DNA of 7,455 nucleotides from Helicobacter sp. NHP19-012 (GCF_019703325.1 NZ_AP024824.1:1-7455); one strand, 5' to 3'; positions 1 through 5,043 are shown, counted from the stretch's first letter. Numbers and translations: made by a program. Notes: a model not told the origin generated them from the sequence alone.

Positions 1-208
1 AGGTGTCAATGGCTTTGTCTATGATCCGCTGTTTTAATACCAAAGCCTCATCGCCACTTCTATCACATAAAAAATAAAACTCTCGCAATTTCCACTCAGT
101 GTATGACATTTGGGTCAATAAATAATTTGGCGGGGTCGTGCGGTCATTGTGAAAAACCTGCACGGGGTTTTTAGTGGGCTTGAAGTTAATTGAAGCGATT
201 GATCCCAT
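1..208 (-). CDS. Relaxase (mobilisation protein), N-terminal part; continues across the window ends
   Basis: This is the first 69 codons of the relaxase whose main part lies at 5207-7455. Translating the minus strand from the ATG at 208 stays open to base 1. If the ends are joined, base 7455 continues the same frame into the open frame ending at 5207, giving one 818-aa protein. An in-frame TGA lies two codons upstream of this ATG, so no earlier start is possible. The segment carries an H-N-x-R motif (H20, N21, R23) followed by PPNYLL. That arrangement is usual at the N-terminus of Mob_Pre/MOBV-type relaxases and supports the 208 start over the later ATG at 109. No strong Shine-Dalgarno precedes it. 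The accessory gene ends 40 nt upstream, so translation may be coupled or weak. The join is an inference from frame continuity and motif order. Confidence 0.85.
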   Translation of the reverse strand, partial: MGSIASINFKPTKNPVQVFHNDRTTPPNYLLTQMSYTEWKLREFYFLCDRSGDEALVLKQRIIDKAIDT

Positions 209-248
209 TACTCATCATCTAATGCGTGTGTGTTGTTTCGGGGCTTAC

Positions 249-611
249 CTACCCTTCCTCACCAAAATGGATTTCTCCCTTGTTGTTTTGTGTTTGCGTA
301 GTCGCCACTTGTTTTTGTTCGGTTACCGCCTTTTTGTTATTAACCGCCACTTCTGTTTGTTTTTGTTCTGTTACGACTTTTTTACTTTCTGTCGCCTCCT
401 TGCTCTCTACTACCATAACCCCTTCTAATTCTGCTACACGATTAAACGCCTTTTTTCTATCTGCCTTAAAATTATCCACTTGCGCTTTTAACTTCTCTGT
501 TTTTTTATCTAATGCCCTCAATTCGGTTTCAAGCTTGACAATACGCTTATCGCATTTATTCATAAAAGACAAAAGCTCTCTGTGTTTCATCTCTTTAATT
601 TCTTTTGGCAT
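249..611 (-). CDS. Small basic coiled-coil protein, probable mobilisation accessory protein
   Basis: This is a 120-aa protein directly upstream of the relaxase, 40 nt apart and on the same strand, so very likely cotranscribed. The start is the ATG at 609-611, because a perfect AAGGAG (617-622) sits 5 nt upstream. A longer frame from GTG at 617 would overlap that ribosome-binding site and is rejected. Residues about 1-65 are lysine/glutamate-rich with heptad spacing (coiled coil). The C-terminal half is low-complexity, with VTEQKQ repeated twice, and ends in an acidic tail. There is no signal peptide or membrane helix. Its position between the inverted-repeat region and the relaxase is where mobilisation plasmids keep oriT-binding accessory proteins (MobC-like role). 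That function is inferred from position, basic charge and coiled coil only; I recognise no specific family. A structural partner of the relaxase coiled-coil tail is equally possible. Confidence 0.75.
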   Translation of the reverse strand: MPKEIKEMKHRELLSFMNKCDKRIVKLETELRALDKKTEKLKAQVDNFKADRKKAFNRVAELEGVMVVESKEATESKKVVTEQKQTEVAVNNKKAVTEQKQVATTQTQNNKGEIHFGEEG

Positions 612-616
612 ACACA

Positions 617-622
617 CTCCTT
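617..622 (-). promoter_or_regulatory. Shine-Dalgarno deciding the start of the 249-611 gene
   Basis: AAGGAG on the minus strand, 5 nt before the ATG at 611. It fixes the start at that ATG rather than the GTG at 617, which lies inside it. Confidence 0.8.
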
Positions 623-641
623 GTAATTTGATTGTTTTGTG

Positions 642-650
642 ATTTTAGCA
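642..650 (-). promoter_or_regulatory. Extended -10 promoter of the mobilisation operon
   Basis: TGCTAAAAT on the minus strand (TG-n-TAAAAT, an extended -10) predicts a transcript start near 635, about 24 nt before the ATG at 611. The spacing matches that of the other two candidate promoters in this window (2006-2014 and 4497-4505). No clear -35 is visible, as is usual for housekeeping promoters in Helicobacter. Confidence 0.6.
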
Positions 651-689
651 TGCGATGCGGGCAAAAGCATTTTTGTTTTATGTTTTCTT

Positions 690-832
690 AGCCCCCCGCT
701 AGGGGCAAATTAACCGAGCGAACTTGTGAGCGTCCTATCGTAGATAGGCGGTTAATTTGCAAATTAACCGCCCCTATCGGGGTCGTTCGCTAGCTCACTC
801 GGTTAATTTGCCACTCAATCGCCGTGGGGGCT
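690..832. repeat. Nested inverted-repeat region upstream of the mob operon; candidate oriT or resolution site
   Basis: A 13-bp motif (GCAAATTAACCG and neighbours) occurs four times in alternating orientation, near 705-716, 749-760, 759-770 and 800-811. The middle two fuse into a perfect 26-bp palindrome at 747-772 (half-site GGCGGTTAATTTG). The outer two make the ends of a larger inverted repeat (704-812), which extends weakly to AGCCCCC (690-696) and GGGGGCT (826-832). Each arm holds its own small hairpin: CCTATC-gta-GATAGG (734-748) and CCCC-tatc-GGGG (771-782). The position just upstream of an operon encoding an accessory protein and relaxase fits an origin of transfer. A site-specific recombination site or a protein-binding cruciform are alternatives. 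I cannot locate a nick site by inspection. Confidence 0.6.
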
Positions 833-1060
833 TTTTAATGCTAGGTGCTAGGTGCGCCTTTTGACTAGGTGAAGCAAAGGATTTTTCTCCCTCCCTTCAT
901 CTCTACACAATGGCGGGCAATGCAAAGTAGCGTTCTTTGTCTTGGGCGTTTGGATAGTCTAGCGTTTGGTCGGCAACTTTGATATAGTTGTTTTCAAAAC
1001 GCACATAACGCACGCCATAATATGCTTTTAATTTCCACTCTACTTCTTGATAGCTGTATT
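785..1060 (-). pseudogene. Decayed coding remnant, tail similar to an internal relaxase segment
   Basis: On the minus strand a frame without a start codon runs from about 1060 into WKLKAYYGVRYVRFENN and on to ALPAIV, where TAG ends it at about 912-914. Its 5' end overlaps the 3' end of the Sel1-repeat gene in another frame. Reading on in the same frame past TAG and one TGA gives REGEKSFASPSQK, which closely matches EGEKKSFTSPSQK inside the relaxase (near residues 280-293), then runs to a third stop near 795. This looks like the 3' remainder of an older gene, cut at its 5' side by the Sel1 gene and degraded by nonsense mutations. The first part has ordinary coding character but I recognise no family. 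Its tail overlaps the right half of the inverted-repeat region. Confidence is moderate because the frame is short. Confidence 0.4.
848..899. repeat. Copy A of a ~50-bp dispersed repeat (other copy 6780-6838)
   Basis: The stretch starting CTAGGTGCGCC and continuing TTTTGACTAGGTGAAG up to a TTTTT-CTCCCTCCC run matches 6780-6838, with a few substitutions and small indels. Copy B lies inside the relaxase gene. Both copies read on the minus strand as SFxSPSQK, so the similarity was once coding. Confidence 0.7.
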
Positions 1061-1978
1061 AAGTTTTCCAGAAAACCATTCTACAAAGTATCCTATCAAC
1101 ACTATAAAAACTATGAGGATTTTCCAATTCTCCGATAAAAAGTCTGTAATTTGTTTCCACAAAGTTGGCTTACAAGCTTTCTTATACCCCATATCACAAG
1201 CTTTCTCATAGTATTCTCGTGCCATCTTTTCATCTTTGACTGTGCCCCTGCCATACTTGTATAAGTTAGCTAAGTTATTAGAAGCTGTGGCATTCCCCAT
1301 TTCTGTCGCTTTCTTGTAATACTGAAAAGCTTGAGAATAATCTTTAGTAACGCCCTTTTCATACTCATACATCACACCCAAGTTATTGTAAGCCAAAGAA
1401 CGGACGCTGTCATCTTTAGTATCCGTGGCGTTTTGATAGTATTCCAAAGCTTTTTGATAATTTTTAGGGACACCATGCCCAGTGTCATACATGAGAGCTA
1501 GATTAAAATAGCCCCAAGCTTCCCCCATATCTGCTGCTTTGTGGTAGTATTCTAGGGCTTTAGAATAGTTTTGGCGAACATAATCGCCATTTTCATACAT
1601 GTTTCCTAAATTGGCATAGGCTTTGGCGTTTCCCATATCAATGGCTTTTTGGAAGTATTGAAAAGCTATTTCTTGATCTTGTCCTACACCATCGCCATTG
1701 CTATACATAGCTCCCAATCCATTATATCCCCTAGCATCTCCCATGTCTGCAAGTTTTTTATAGTATTCAAATTCTTTTTTGTAATCTTTATCCTTGTACG
1801 CTTCTTTAGCTTTAGAATAGTCTTGATCTGCCTCTTTTTTGGCTGTAGTTTCTATAGAACCGGTGCTTGCTAATGGATCTGCTAATTTGATTTTAGAGTG
1901 CACAAAATACCATACCAAAGATGCTCCCAAAAACAAAAATACCAACACTGCCCAAAACCGCCAGTCGCTTTTATTCAA
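1040..1978 (-). CDS. Membrane-anchored Sel1-repeat (Hcp-like) protein
   Basis: This is a 312-aa protein with a hydrophobic helix at residues 8-26, a short linker, five Sel1-like repeats of about 36 residues (roughly 82-266), and a second hydrophobic helix at about 287-302 with a basic tail. The repeats follow the AxYNLGxMYxxGxGVxxDYxKAxxYYxKAxDMG pattern; one is stretched by a few residues (near KDDSVR). Sel1 repeats form alpha-alpha solenoids that bind proteins, and Helicobacter has many (Hcp family). Unlike secreted Hcp proteins, this one has almost no paired cysteines (only the last CDMGYKKAC) and is held by membrane segments. The solenoid side of the membrane is uncertain. The start is TTG at 1978, chosen because AAGG (1986-1989) lies 7 nt upstream and a good -10 lies just beyond. 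The gene follows repA on the same strand but has its own promoter. Its ligand is unknown. Confidence 0.88.
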   Translation of the reverse strand: MNKSDWRFWAVLVFLFLGASLVWYFVHSKIKLADPLASTGSIETTAKKEADQDYSKAKEAYKDKDYKKEFEYYKKLADMGDARGYNGLGAMYSNGDGVGQDQEIAFQYFQKAIDMGNAKAYANLGNMYENGDYVRQNYSKALEYYHKAADMGEAWGYFNLALMYDTGHGVPKNYQKALEYYQNATDTKDDSVRSLAYNNLGVMYEYEKGVTKDYSQAFQYYKKATEMGNATASNNLANLYKYGRGTVKDEKMAREYYEKACDMGYKKACKPTLWKQITDFLSENWKILIVFIVLIGYFVEWFSGKLNTAIKK

Positions 1979-2005
1979 AGTTATGCCTTGCTGTTTGAAT
2001 AGTCT

Positions 2006-2014
2006 ATTCTAACA
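2006..2014 (-). promoter_or_regulatory. Extended -10 promoter of the Sel1-repeat gene
   Basis: TGTTAGAAT on the minus strand predicts a transcript start near 1999, about 20 nt before the TTG start. The identical 9-mer forms the -10 of the lipoprotein gene (4497-4505). Confidence 0.6.
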
Positions 2015-2037
2015 ATCTAAGCATTAAGTATTGAAAT

Positions 2038-2080
2038 GTTGTTCTAGTTTTTCATGAACAACTGAGATATATCTATCTCA
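2038..2080. repeat. Two small hairpins at the 3' end of repA
   Basis: TGAGATA-tatc-TATCTCA (2063-2080) overlaps the repA stop codon. GTTGTTC and GAACAAC (2038-2044 and 2056-2062) form a 7-bp stem with an 11-nt loop. Neither is followed by a T-run in the repA direction, so intrinsic termination is doubtful. They may slow read-through into the Sel1 gene or protect the mRNA end. Confidence 0.4.
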
Positions 2081-3745
2081 CTCCATATACTTCTTAAACC
2101 AGCTTTTAAAGTGCTTGACATTATCCAAGATAAAAGGGTTTAAAGTCTTACGGGGTTTATCTATGTCTTTAATATCTACTCTAACTTTGCCATTCTCTAT
2201 GCGTGTAATGTCTGTGATTTTAAGACTAGAGGAGATGCCGTTGTTGTTCATGTAAAGATTGCGTCCAATGTATTCTGTCAAATCATTGTTAGAGTTTATA
2301 GCTTGGGGTTGCTTAGGTGTGGGTAGTTGCTGTGCTTGTAAATCCACAATTTGGTAACCGCCTTTAGCCATGGCTGTTAAGAAAGCTTCCTTGTCAGCTA
2401 ATACAGCACTTCTTGCTTGAAACTCTTTGCCCTCTCTGTAGTATTTCACTAAGATTTCATAGCCATCCTTGGCAGGCTGTATGCCATCCACCACAAGAAC
2501 GACACTAGGGTCTTGGGGTTTATAGAAAGCCATACTTACGACTTCTAGTATTTCGCTGTCTTGTTTGGCTTGCTTTAGTTGTTCCATAGATTGTTTGATC
2601 TGTTTAACCGCTTTCTTGCTTCTAATCTCCCACGCAATGGTTCTTATATCCCTTTTAGCTTGCTCTCTGTCCTTGCTAGTCTTGGCGATGGGTTCAAAGT
2701 AGAATTGGATATGGGTGATGCGATTGCCCATGCCCTTGGTTTTTATTTTTTCATAGCAAAGGTTCTCAAAGTGGGGGAGCTTTTGGAGTTCTTGGACGGC
2801 GGGTTTGAGAATCTCGTATTCAATCACACGAACCAGTTTAATTTTTTCAGAAATTCCCATCAGGGTTCTAAATTCCCCCCACTCCATTTTAGGGGGTACG
2901 CCTGTACTTTTCCATTGCTTAAGTAGTCTATAAAGGGTCTTGGCATACTTACCGCTAATGTTTTGAAACTCCAAGAGCTCAAAAGAAGTGAAGTTGCCAT
3001 GGAGGTAGTTAAGCAAATAGCCAAAGTAAGGCATGTTCACTTGGATTTCTATGCTCTTAACTTGGGTCTTTTTGGTGTCGTGGTAGTTGATACGAAACTT
3101 CCTAAAGAGCATGATATTTTCATCAGCAAGAGGGTAAAGTGCCCAAAAACTAGCGGCTTTAATGTTTTTCCAAAGTCTTTTGACAACACCACTGAGATCG
3201 CTGTGGCTGATCTTAACTGCGTGGGTCATCTTTTTAATCTCATCAAGATCAAACACCAAGAGCTCATCCTCTCTGTCTTTGAGCTTTTGGAAGATGGCAA
3301 AGAGCAAGTTTGCTTCTAGTGTGCCTAGCTTGCCTAGGGATACAGAATTGACATCGTTGTGGAAGGTTACATACTTCTCAGCGATGGCGTTAGGGATCGT
3401 GGTGGTGTTTTGGGTGATGACTTTGGTTGTTGTGGGCTGTTGTTGGGCTGTCGGTTGGTTTTGGTCTTGCGTAGGGGTTTCTGTTGTGGTGGTGGGGGTT
3501 GCTGGTTGCTGTTCTAGGGTGTTTGTGGTGGTTGTTTGATCTTGTGTGAATCTTGGGAGTTGGGGGGGTTGTGGAGCTAAGGCTAAGAGTTTTTGTAGAC
3601 ATTCGGATTTTTCTTGCTCTAAAACGCCCTTAAGTACGGCATTAGTCTCGGCATTAATTAAAGCTTGTAATCCGTGCAGTTGTTGTATCAAAGCTTGTTT
3701 TTGTTGCTCTGGATTCACAATTTTATCCTTATCTTTCCTACTCAT
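2078..3745 (-). CDS. repA: Plasmid replication initiator RepA (Rep_3 family)
   Basis: This is the replication initiator that should bind the iterons directly upstream, open the origin and repress its own transcription. Domain order: a helical N-terminus (about 1-60); a low-complexity Thr/Gln/Pro linker (about 64-118); a Rep_3 core of two winged helices (about 123-352), including the stretch FTSFELLEFQNISGKYAKTL (252-271) followed by LLKQWKS, typical of Helicobacter plasmid RepA; a basic coiled coil (about 357-400); and a C-terminal region (about 400-555) that I do not recognise. The annotated ATG has no Shine-Dalgarno, and a TTAAAAT -10-like box lies almost on top of it (3753-3758), so it would be nearly leaderless. 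A GTG at 3718 (codon 10) has AAGGA at 3726-3730, 7 nt upstream, and is a credible alternative start giving 546 aa. Family assignment is secure; the exact start is not. Confidence 0.93.
   Translation of the reverse strand: MSRKDKDKIVNPEQQKQALIQQLHGLQALINAETNAVLKGVLEQEKSECLQKLLALAPQPPQLPRFTQDQTTTTNTLEQQPATPTTTTETPTQDQNQPTAQQQPTTTKVITQNTTTIPNAIAEKYVTFHNDVNSVSLGKLGTLEANLLFAIFQKLKDREDELLVFDLDEIKKMTHAVKISHSDLSGVVKRLWKNIKAASFWALYPLADENIMLFRKFRINYHDTKKTQVKSIEIQVNMPYFGYLLNYLHGNFTSFELLEFQNISGKYAKTLYRLLKQWKSTGVPPKMEWGEFRTLMGISEKIKLVRVIEYEILKPAVQELQKLPHFENLCYEKIKTKGMGNRITHIQFYFEPIAKTSKDREQAKRDIRTIAWEIRSKKAVKQIKQSMEQLKQAKQDSEILEVVSMAFYKPQDPSVVLVVDGIQPAKDGYEILVKYYREGKEFQARSAVLADKEAFLTAMAKGGYQIVDLQAQQLPTPKQPQAINSNNDLTEYIGRNLYMNNNGISSSLKITDITRIENGKVRVDIKDIDKPRKTLNPFILDNVKHFKSWFKKYME
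3726..3730 (-). promoter_or_regulatory. Shine-Dalgarno supporting an alternative repA start
   Basis: AAGGA on the minus strand, 7 nt upstream of an in-frame GTG at 3718. The upstream ATG at 3745 has no comparable site. Confidence 0.4.
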
Positions 3746-3752
3746 TGTATAT

Positions 3753-3774
3753 ATTTTAAGCTTAAATAGTTATA
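3753..3774 (-). promoter_or_regulatory. repA promoter/operator region with a 12-bp palindrome
   Basis: The AT-rich gap between iterons and repA contains the perfect palindrome TTTAAGCTTAAA (3755-3766). There are two possible -10 boxes on the minus strand: TAAAAT (3753-3758) and TATAAC (3769-3774). The -35 region would fall inside the first iteron, so iteron-bound RepA would occlude the promoter. The palindrome is a candidate dimer-binding operator. Autoregulation is known for Rep_3 plasmids and is inferred here. Confidence 0.45.
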
Positions 3775-3866
3775 TTAGTGCGGATTTTACCCCCTATTAG
3801 TGCGGATTTTACCCCCTATTAGTGCGGATTTTACCCCCTATTAGTGCGGATTTTACCCCCTATTAC
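3773..3866. repeat. Iterons: four identical 22-bp direct repeats plus a 6-bp partial (oriV)
   Basis: Units at 3773-3794, 3795-3816, 3817-3838 and 3839-3860 are identical and directly abutting. Each begins TATTAGTGCGG and ends in CCCCC; a fifth stops after TATTA(C). The 22-bp period, about two helical turns, puts every RepA on the same DNA face. Location immediately upstream of repA identifies this as the RepA-binding part of the origin and a likely determinant of copy number and incompatibility. Confidence 0.92.
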
Positions 3867-4221
3867 TCTCCACGAGCCCCCTCCCACACGAACTCCGCGC
3901 CCCCCCTAAAAGGTTAAAAAGACGAAGTCTTTTAAAATGGTTAAACCCTGCGTGTGAGTGCGCATGACGCTCGGGAACTAGGATCAGCCCAAAAGTGGGT
4001 GAGAAAACTTACAAAAAAGAAAATTTTTTGATGAAAAAGGTGCATGAGAAGGTAAGCCAAGCTTACGCTTGGCATCTATATTGCTCTTGGGGGCAAGCCC
4101 CCAAACCCCCCAAGAGAGGGTTTTGAAGTGAGGATTAGATTTTTGGTCTTGAAGTATCTATGACTATGAAGTAATCATGTCTTTGGGGAGAGAGTGAAAA
4201 ACTGATTGACTTAGGACAATT
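3867..4221. other. Non-coding origin-side region rich in hairpins
   Basis: No convincing gene is seen here. In order: a C-rich stretch (3869-3906); a hairpin AAAAGAC-gaa-GTCTTTT (3917-3933); an A-then-T-rich tract (about 4012-4036) that could be the melting region; a hairpin GCCAAGC-ttac-GCTTGGC (4056-4073); a strong GC hairpin (4084-4116, separate entry); and a direct repeat AATcATGTCTTTGG (4173-4194) / AATtATGTCTTTGG (4218-4239) 45 bp apart. A 31-codon frame at 4031-4126 lacks a ribosome-binding site and mostly reads through the hairpins. I found no clear DnaA box by eye. Next to iterons, this region could hold the unwinding element, a single-strand initiation site or a small RNA. Confidence 0.5.
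4084..4116. repeat. Mutually exclusive GC-rich hairpins
   Basis: TTGGGGGC (4087-4094) can pair with GCCCCCAA (4097-4104) in an 8-bp stem with a 2-nt loop. CTCTTGGGGG (4084-4093) can instead pair with CCCCCAAGAG (4107-4116) in a 10-bp stem. The two folds compete for the same G tract. There is no U-run, so a simple terminator is unlikely. Confidence 0.55.
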
Positions 4222-4365
4222 ATGTCTTTGGAGAGTAAGATGAAGAGAAGCAATAAATCAAGCATAGCGTTTAAAGCGCTTTTGAAGGCTCGTAGAGCGA
4301 AAGGTTACGGGTGGGGAGTATCAAACTATGGTTCGGTGGTTGAAAGCGATTGTAGGGGATTATAG
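4222..4365 (+). CDS. Possible 47-aa basic protein, unknown
   Basis: A 47-codon frame from ATG at 4222 to TAG at 4363. The sequence begins MSLESKMKRSNKSS and continues with a basic stretch (KALLKARRAKGYGWG) and a Gly/Ser-rich end. A modest AGGA lies about 6 nt upstream. No membrane helix, signal peptide or known motif is visible. The start sits in the second copy of a direct repeat whose first copy (4177) begins the same way (MSLG) but stops after six codons, which may mean the repeat rather than coding explains the ATG. It could also be a chance frame in origin DNA. I do not recognise it. Confidence 0.3.
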   Translation: MSLESKMKRSNKSSIAFKALLKARRAKGYGWGVSNYGSVVESDCRGL

Positions 4366-4422
4366 CTTACAAAGGAGCATTTACTGCTTTTCTAAATTTG
4401 CTCCGATCCGCTTCATAGGGTT

Positions 4423-4465
4423 TGCCACACCATAACGCCATAAGCTTTGAAGAGATGGTTTGGCA
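4423..4465. repeat. Imperfect inverted repeat upstream of the lipoprotein promoter
   Basis: TGCCACACCAT (4423-4433) and ATGGTTTGGCA (4455-4465) pair at 10 of 11 positions with a 21-nt loop. They lie about 45-90 bp upstream of the predicted transcript start of the lipoprotein gene. This could be a regulator site or chance. Confidence 0.3.
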
Positions 4466-4496
4466 GGCGTAGCAAATGCAAAAAGGGGAAGCAATG

Positions 4497-4505
4497 TGTT
4501 AGAAT
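4497..4505 (+). promoter_or_regulatory. Extended -10 promoter of the TRL-like lipoprotein gene
   Basis: TGTTAGAAT predicts a transcript start near 4512, about 26 nt before the ATG at 4538. It is followed by a T-rich leader (CTTTTTTCATTTTTG) and by AAGG (4527-4530), 7 nt before the ATG. The 9-mer is identical to the Sel1-gene -10. Promoter, ribosome-binding site and ATG all agree, which argues that 4538 is the true start despite the frame problem. Confidence 0.6.
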
Positions 4506-4537
4506 GACTTTTTTCATTTTTGACACAAGGGTAAGCA

Positions 4538-4842
4538 ATGAAAATTCTCTCTCTCTCTCTCTCTCTCTCTCGTTTGTTCTGCTAATAGGTGCTTGCACAT
4601 CCCCAGCTGGTCTTTTGTTTAACGGTTCAGAGCTCCCCGTTTCTGGTAAAAGTGCTAAGTATTCAAAAGAGGGGCACGCTACTTGTATGAGTTTTTTGTG
4701 GCTGATTGCAGGAGGTAATTGTTCTGTTAAAAAAGCAGCCGAAAAAGGCAGCATTACGGATATTAAAATGGTGGATCGTAAAGTAATTACTTTTCCCCTT
4801 GGGATTATGGGAATATACACGACTATCGTAAGGGGGGACTAA
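4538..4842 (+). CDS. Phase-variable TRL-like lipoprotein, phase OFF in this sequence
   Basis: The lipoprotein body (from FVLLIGACTSP onward, to TAA at 4840-4842) is open and intact. It matches the TRL-like family pattern: a lipobox, an SKEGHATC-type stretch, GGNCSVKKAAEKGSI, a conserved VDxK, and a LGIMGIYTTIVRGD end. The best start, ATG at 4538 (AAGG 7 nt upstream), is followed by (CT)12 at 4547-4570. With 12 units it is out of frame and gives only MKILSLSLSLSRLFC before TAA at 4583. With 11 units it yields MKILSLSLSLSFVLLIGAC, an ideal lipoprotein signal with the lipidated cysteine at residue 19, and a 100-aa precursor. An in-frame ATG at 4504 (or TTG at 4447) keeps the body open, but gives a polar N-terminus with no signal peptide and lies at or before the predicted transcript start. 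Slipped-strand switching is therefore likely. Family function is unknown; the mature protein should be membrane-anchored. Confidence 0.85.
4547..4570 (+). repeat. (CT)12 dinucleotide repeat in the lipoprotein signal-peptide codons
   Basis: Twelve perfect CT units, then C. Because CTC-TCT reads Leu-Ser in any register, the tract always encodes a hydrophobic core; unit number sets both frame and core length. Frame with the body requires 8, 11, 14 and so on; 12 is OFF. Confidence 0.97.
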
Positions 4843-4905
4843 AGGGGCTAATGTAATTTATCGATTTTGCCATAACCTCTCTAGCTTTAAGGTAGTTACC
4901 TGCAG

Positions 4906-5043
4906 GTGAGGTTAACGCAAGAGGGAAGCTCATTGGGGTATAGTCCTAAAAACGCCCTGGAATTGCCCACAATCGATTTTATAGGCTTGGGTAATGGGGG
5001 TTTTACTACCTTGGGTCATCTTTGCGTTCTACGAGCCTTCTAG
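4906..5043 (+). CDS. Doubtful 45-codon open frame downstream of the lipoprotein
   Basis: Starts only with GTG (4906) and ends TAG at 5041. It reads VRLTQEGSSLGYSPKNALEL and then a Gly-rich stretch (FIGLGNGGFTTLGH). No good ribosome-binding site is seen, and a stop lies a few codons upstream. It could be a fragment of a larger lost gene, or chance. It overlaps the 4994-5128 frame. I do not recognise it. Confidence 0.2.
   Translation: MRLTQEGSSLGYSPKNALELPTIDFIGLGNGGFTTLGHLCVLRAF

Noticed and set aside
226..642. 138-codon plus-strand frame rich in Cys/Phe/Ser
   Set aside because: Opposes the 120-aa accessory gene, which has a perfect Shine-Dalgarno, a promoter and operon context.
691..705. 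GCCCC...GGGGC hairpin as a terminator
   Set aside because: Only a 5-bp stem with no T-run on either strand in the right place; better explained as part of the larger inverted-repeat region.
690..832. CRISPR array
   Set aside because: The repeated motif alternates orientation and spacing is irregular; there are no direct repeat-spacer units or cas genes.
2579..3539. Several plus-strand frames of 115-125 codons
   Set aside because: Antisense shadows of repA; no ribosome-binding sites or recognisable motifs.
3390..3602. His/Pro/Thr-rich 70-codon minus-strand frame
   Set aside because: Out-of-frame reading of the low-complexity Thr/Gln/Pro linker of repA.
4031..4126. 31-codon plus-strand ORF ending PKPPKRGF
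   Set aside because: No Shine-Dalgarno and most codons fall in the hairpins, so base pairing rather than coding explains the sequence.
4413..4820. Minus-strand frame of 135 codons with an Arg-Glu repeat, opposite the lipoprotein
   Set aside because: It is the antisense reading of the CT tract and lipoprotein body. The plus strand has promoter, ribosome-binding site, lipobox and family match.
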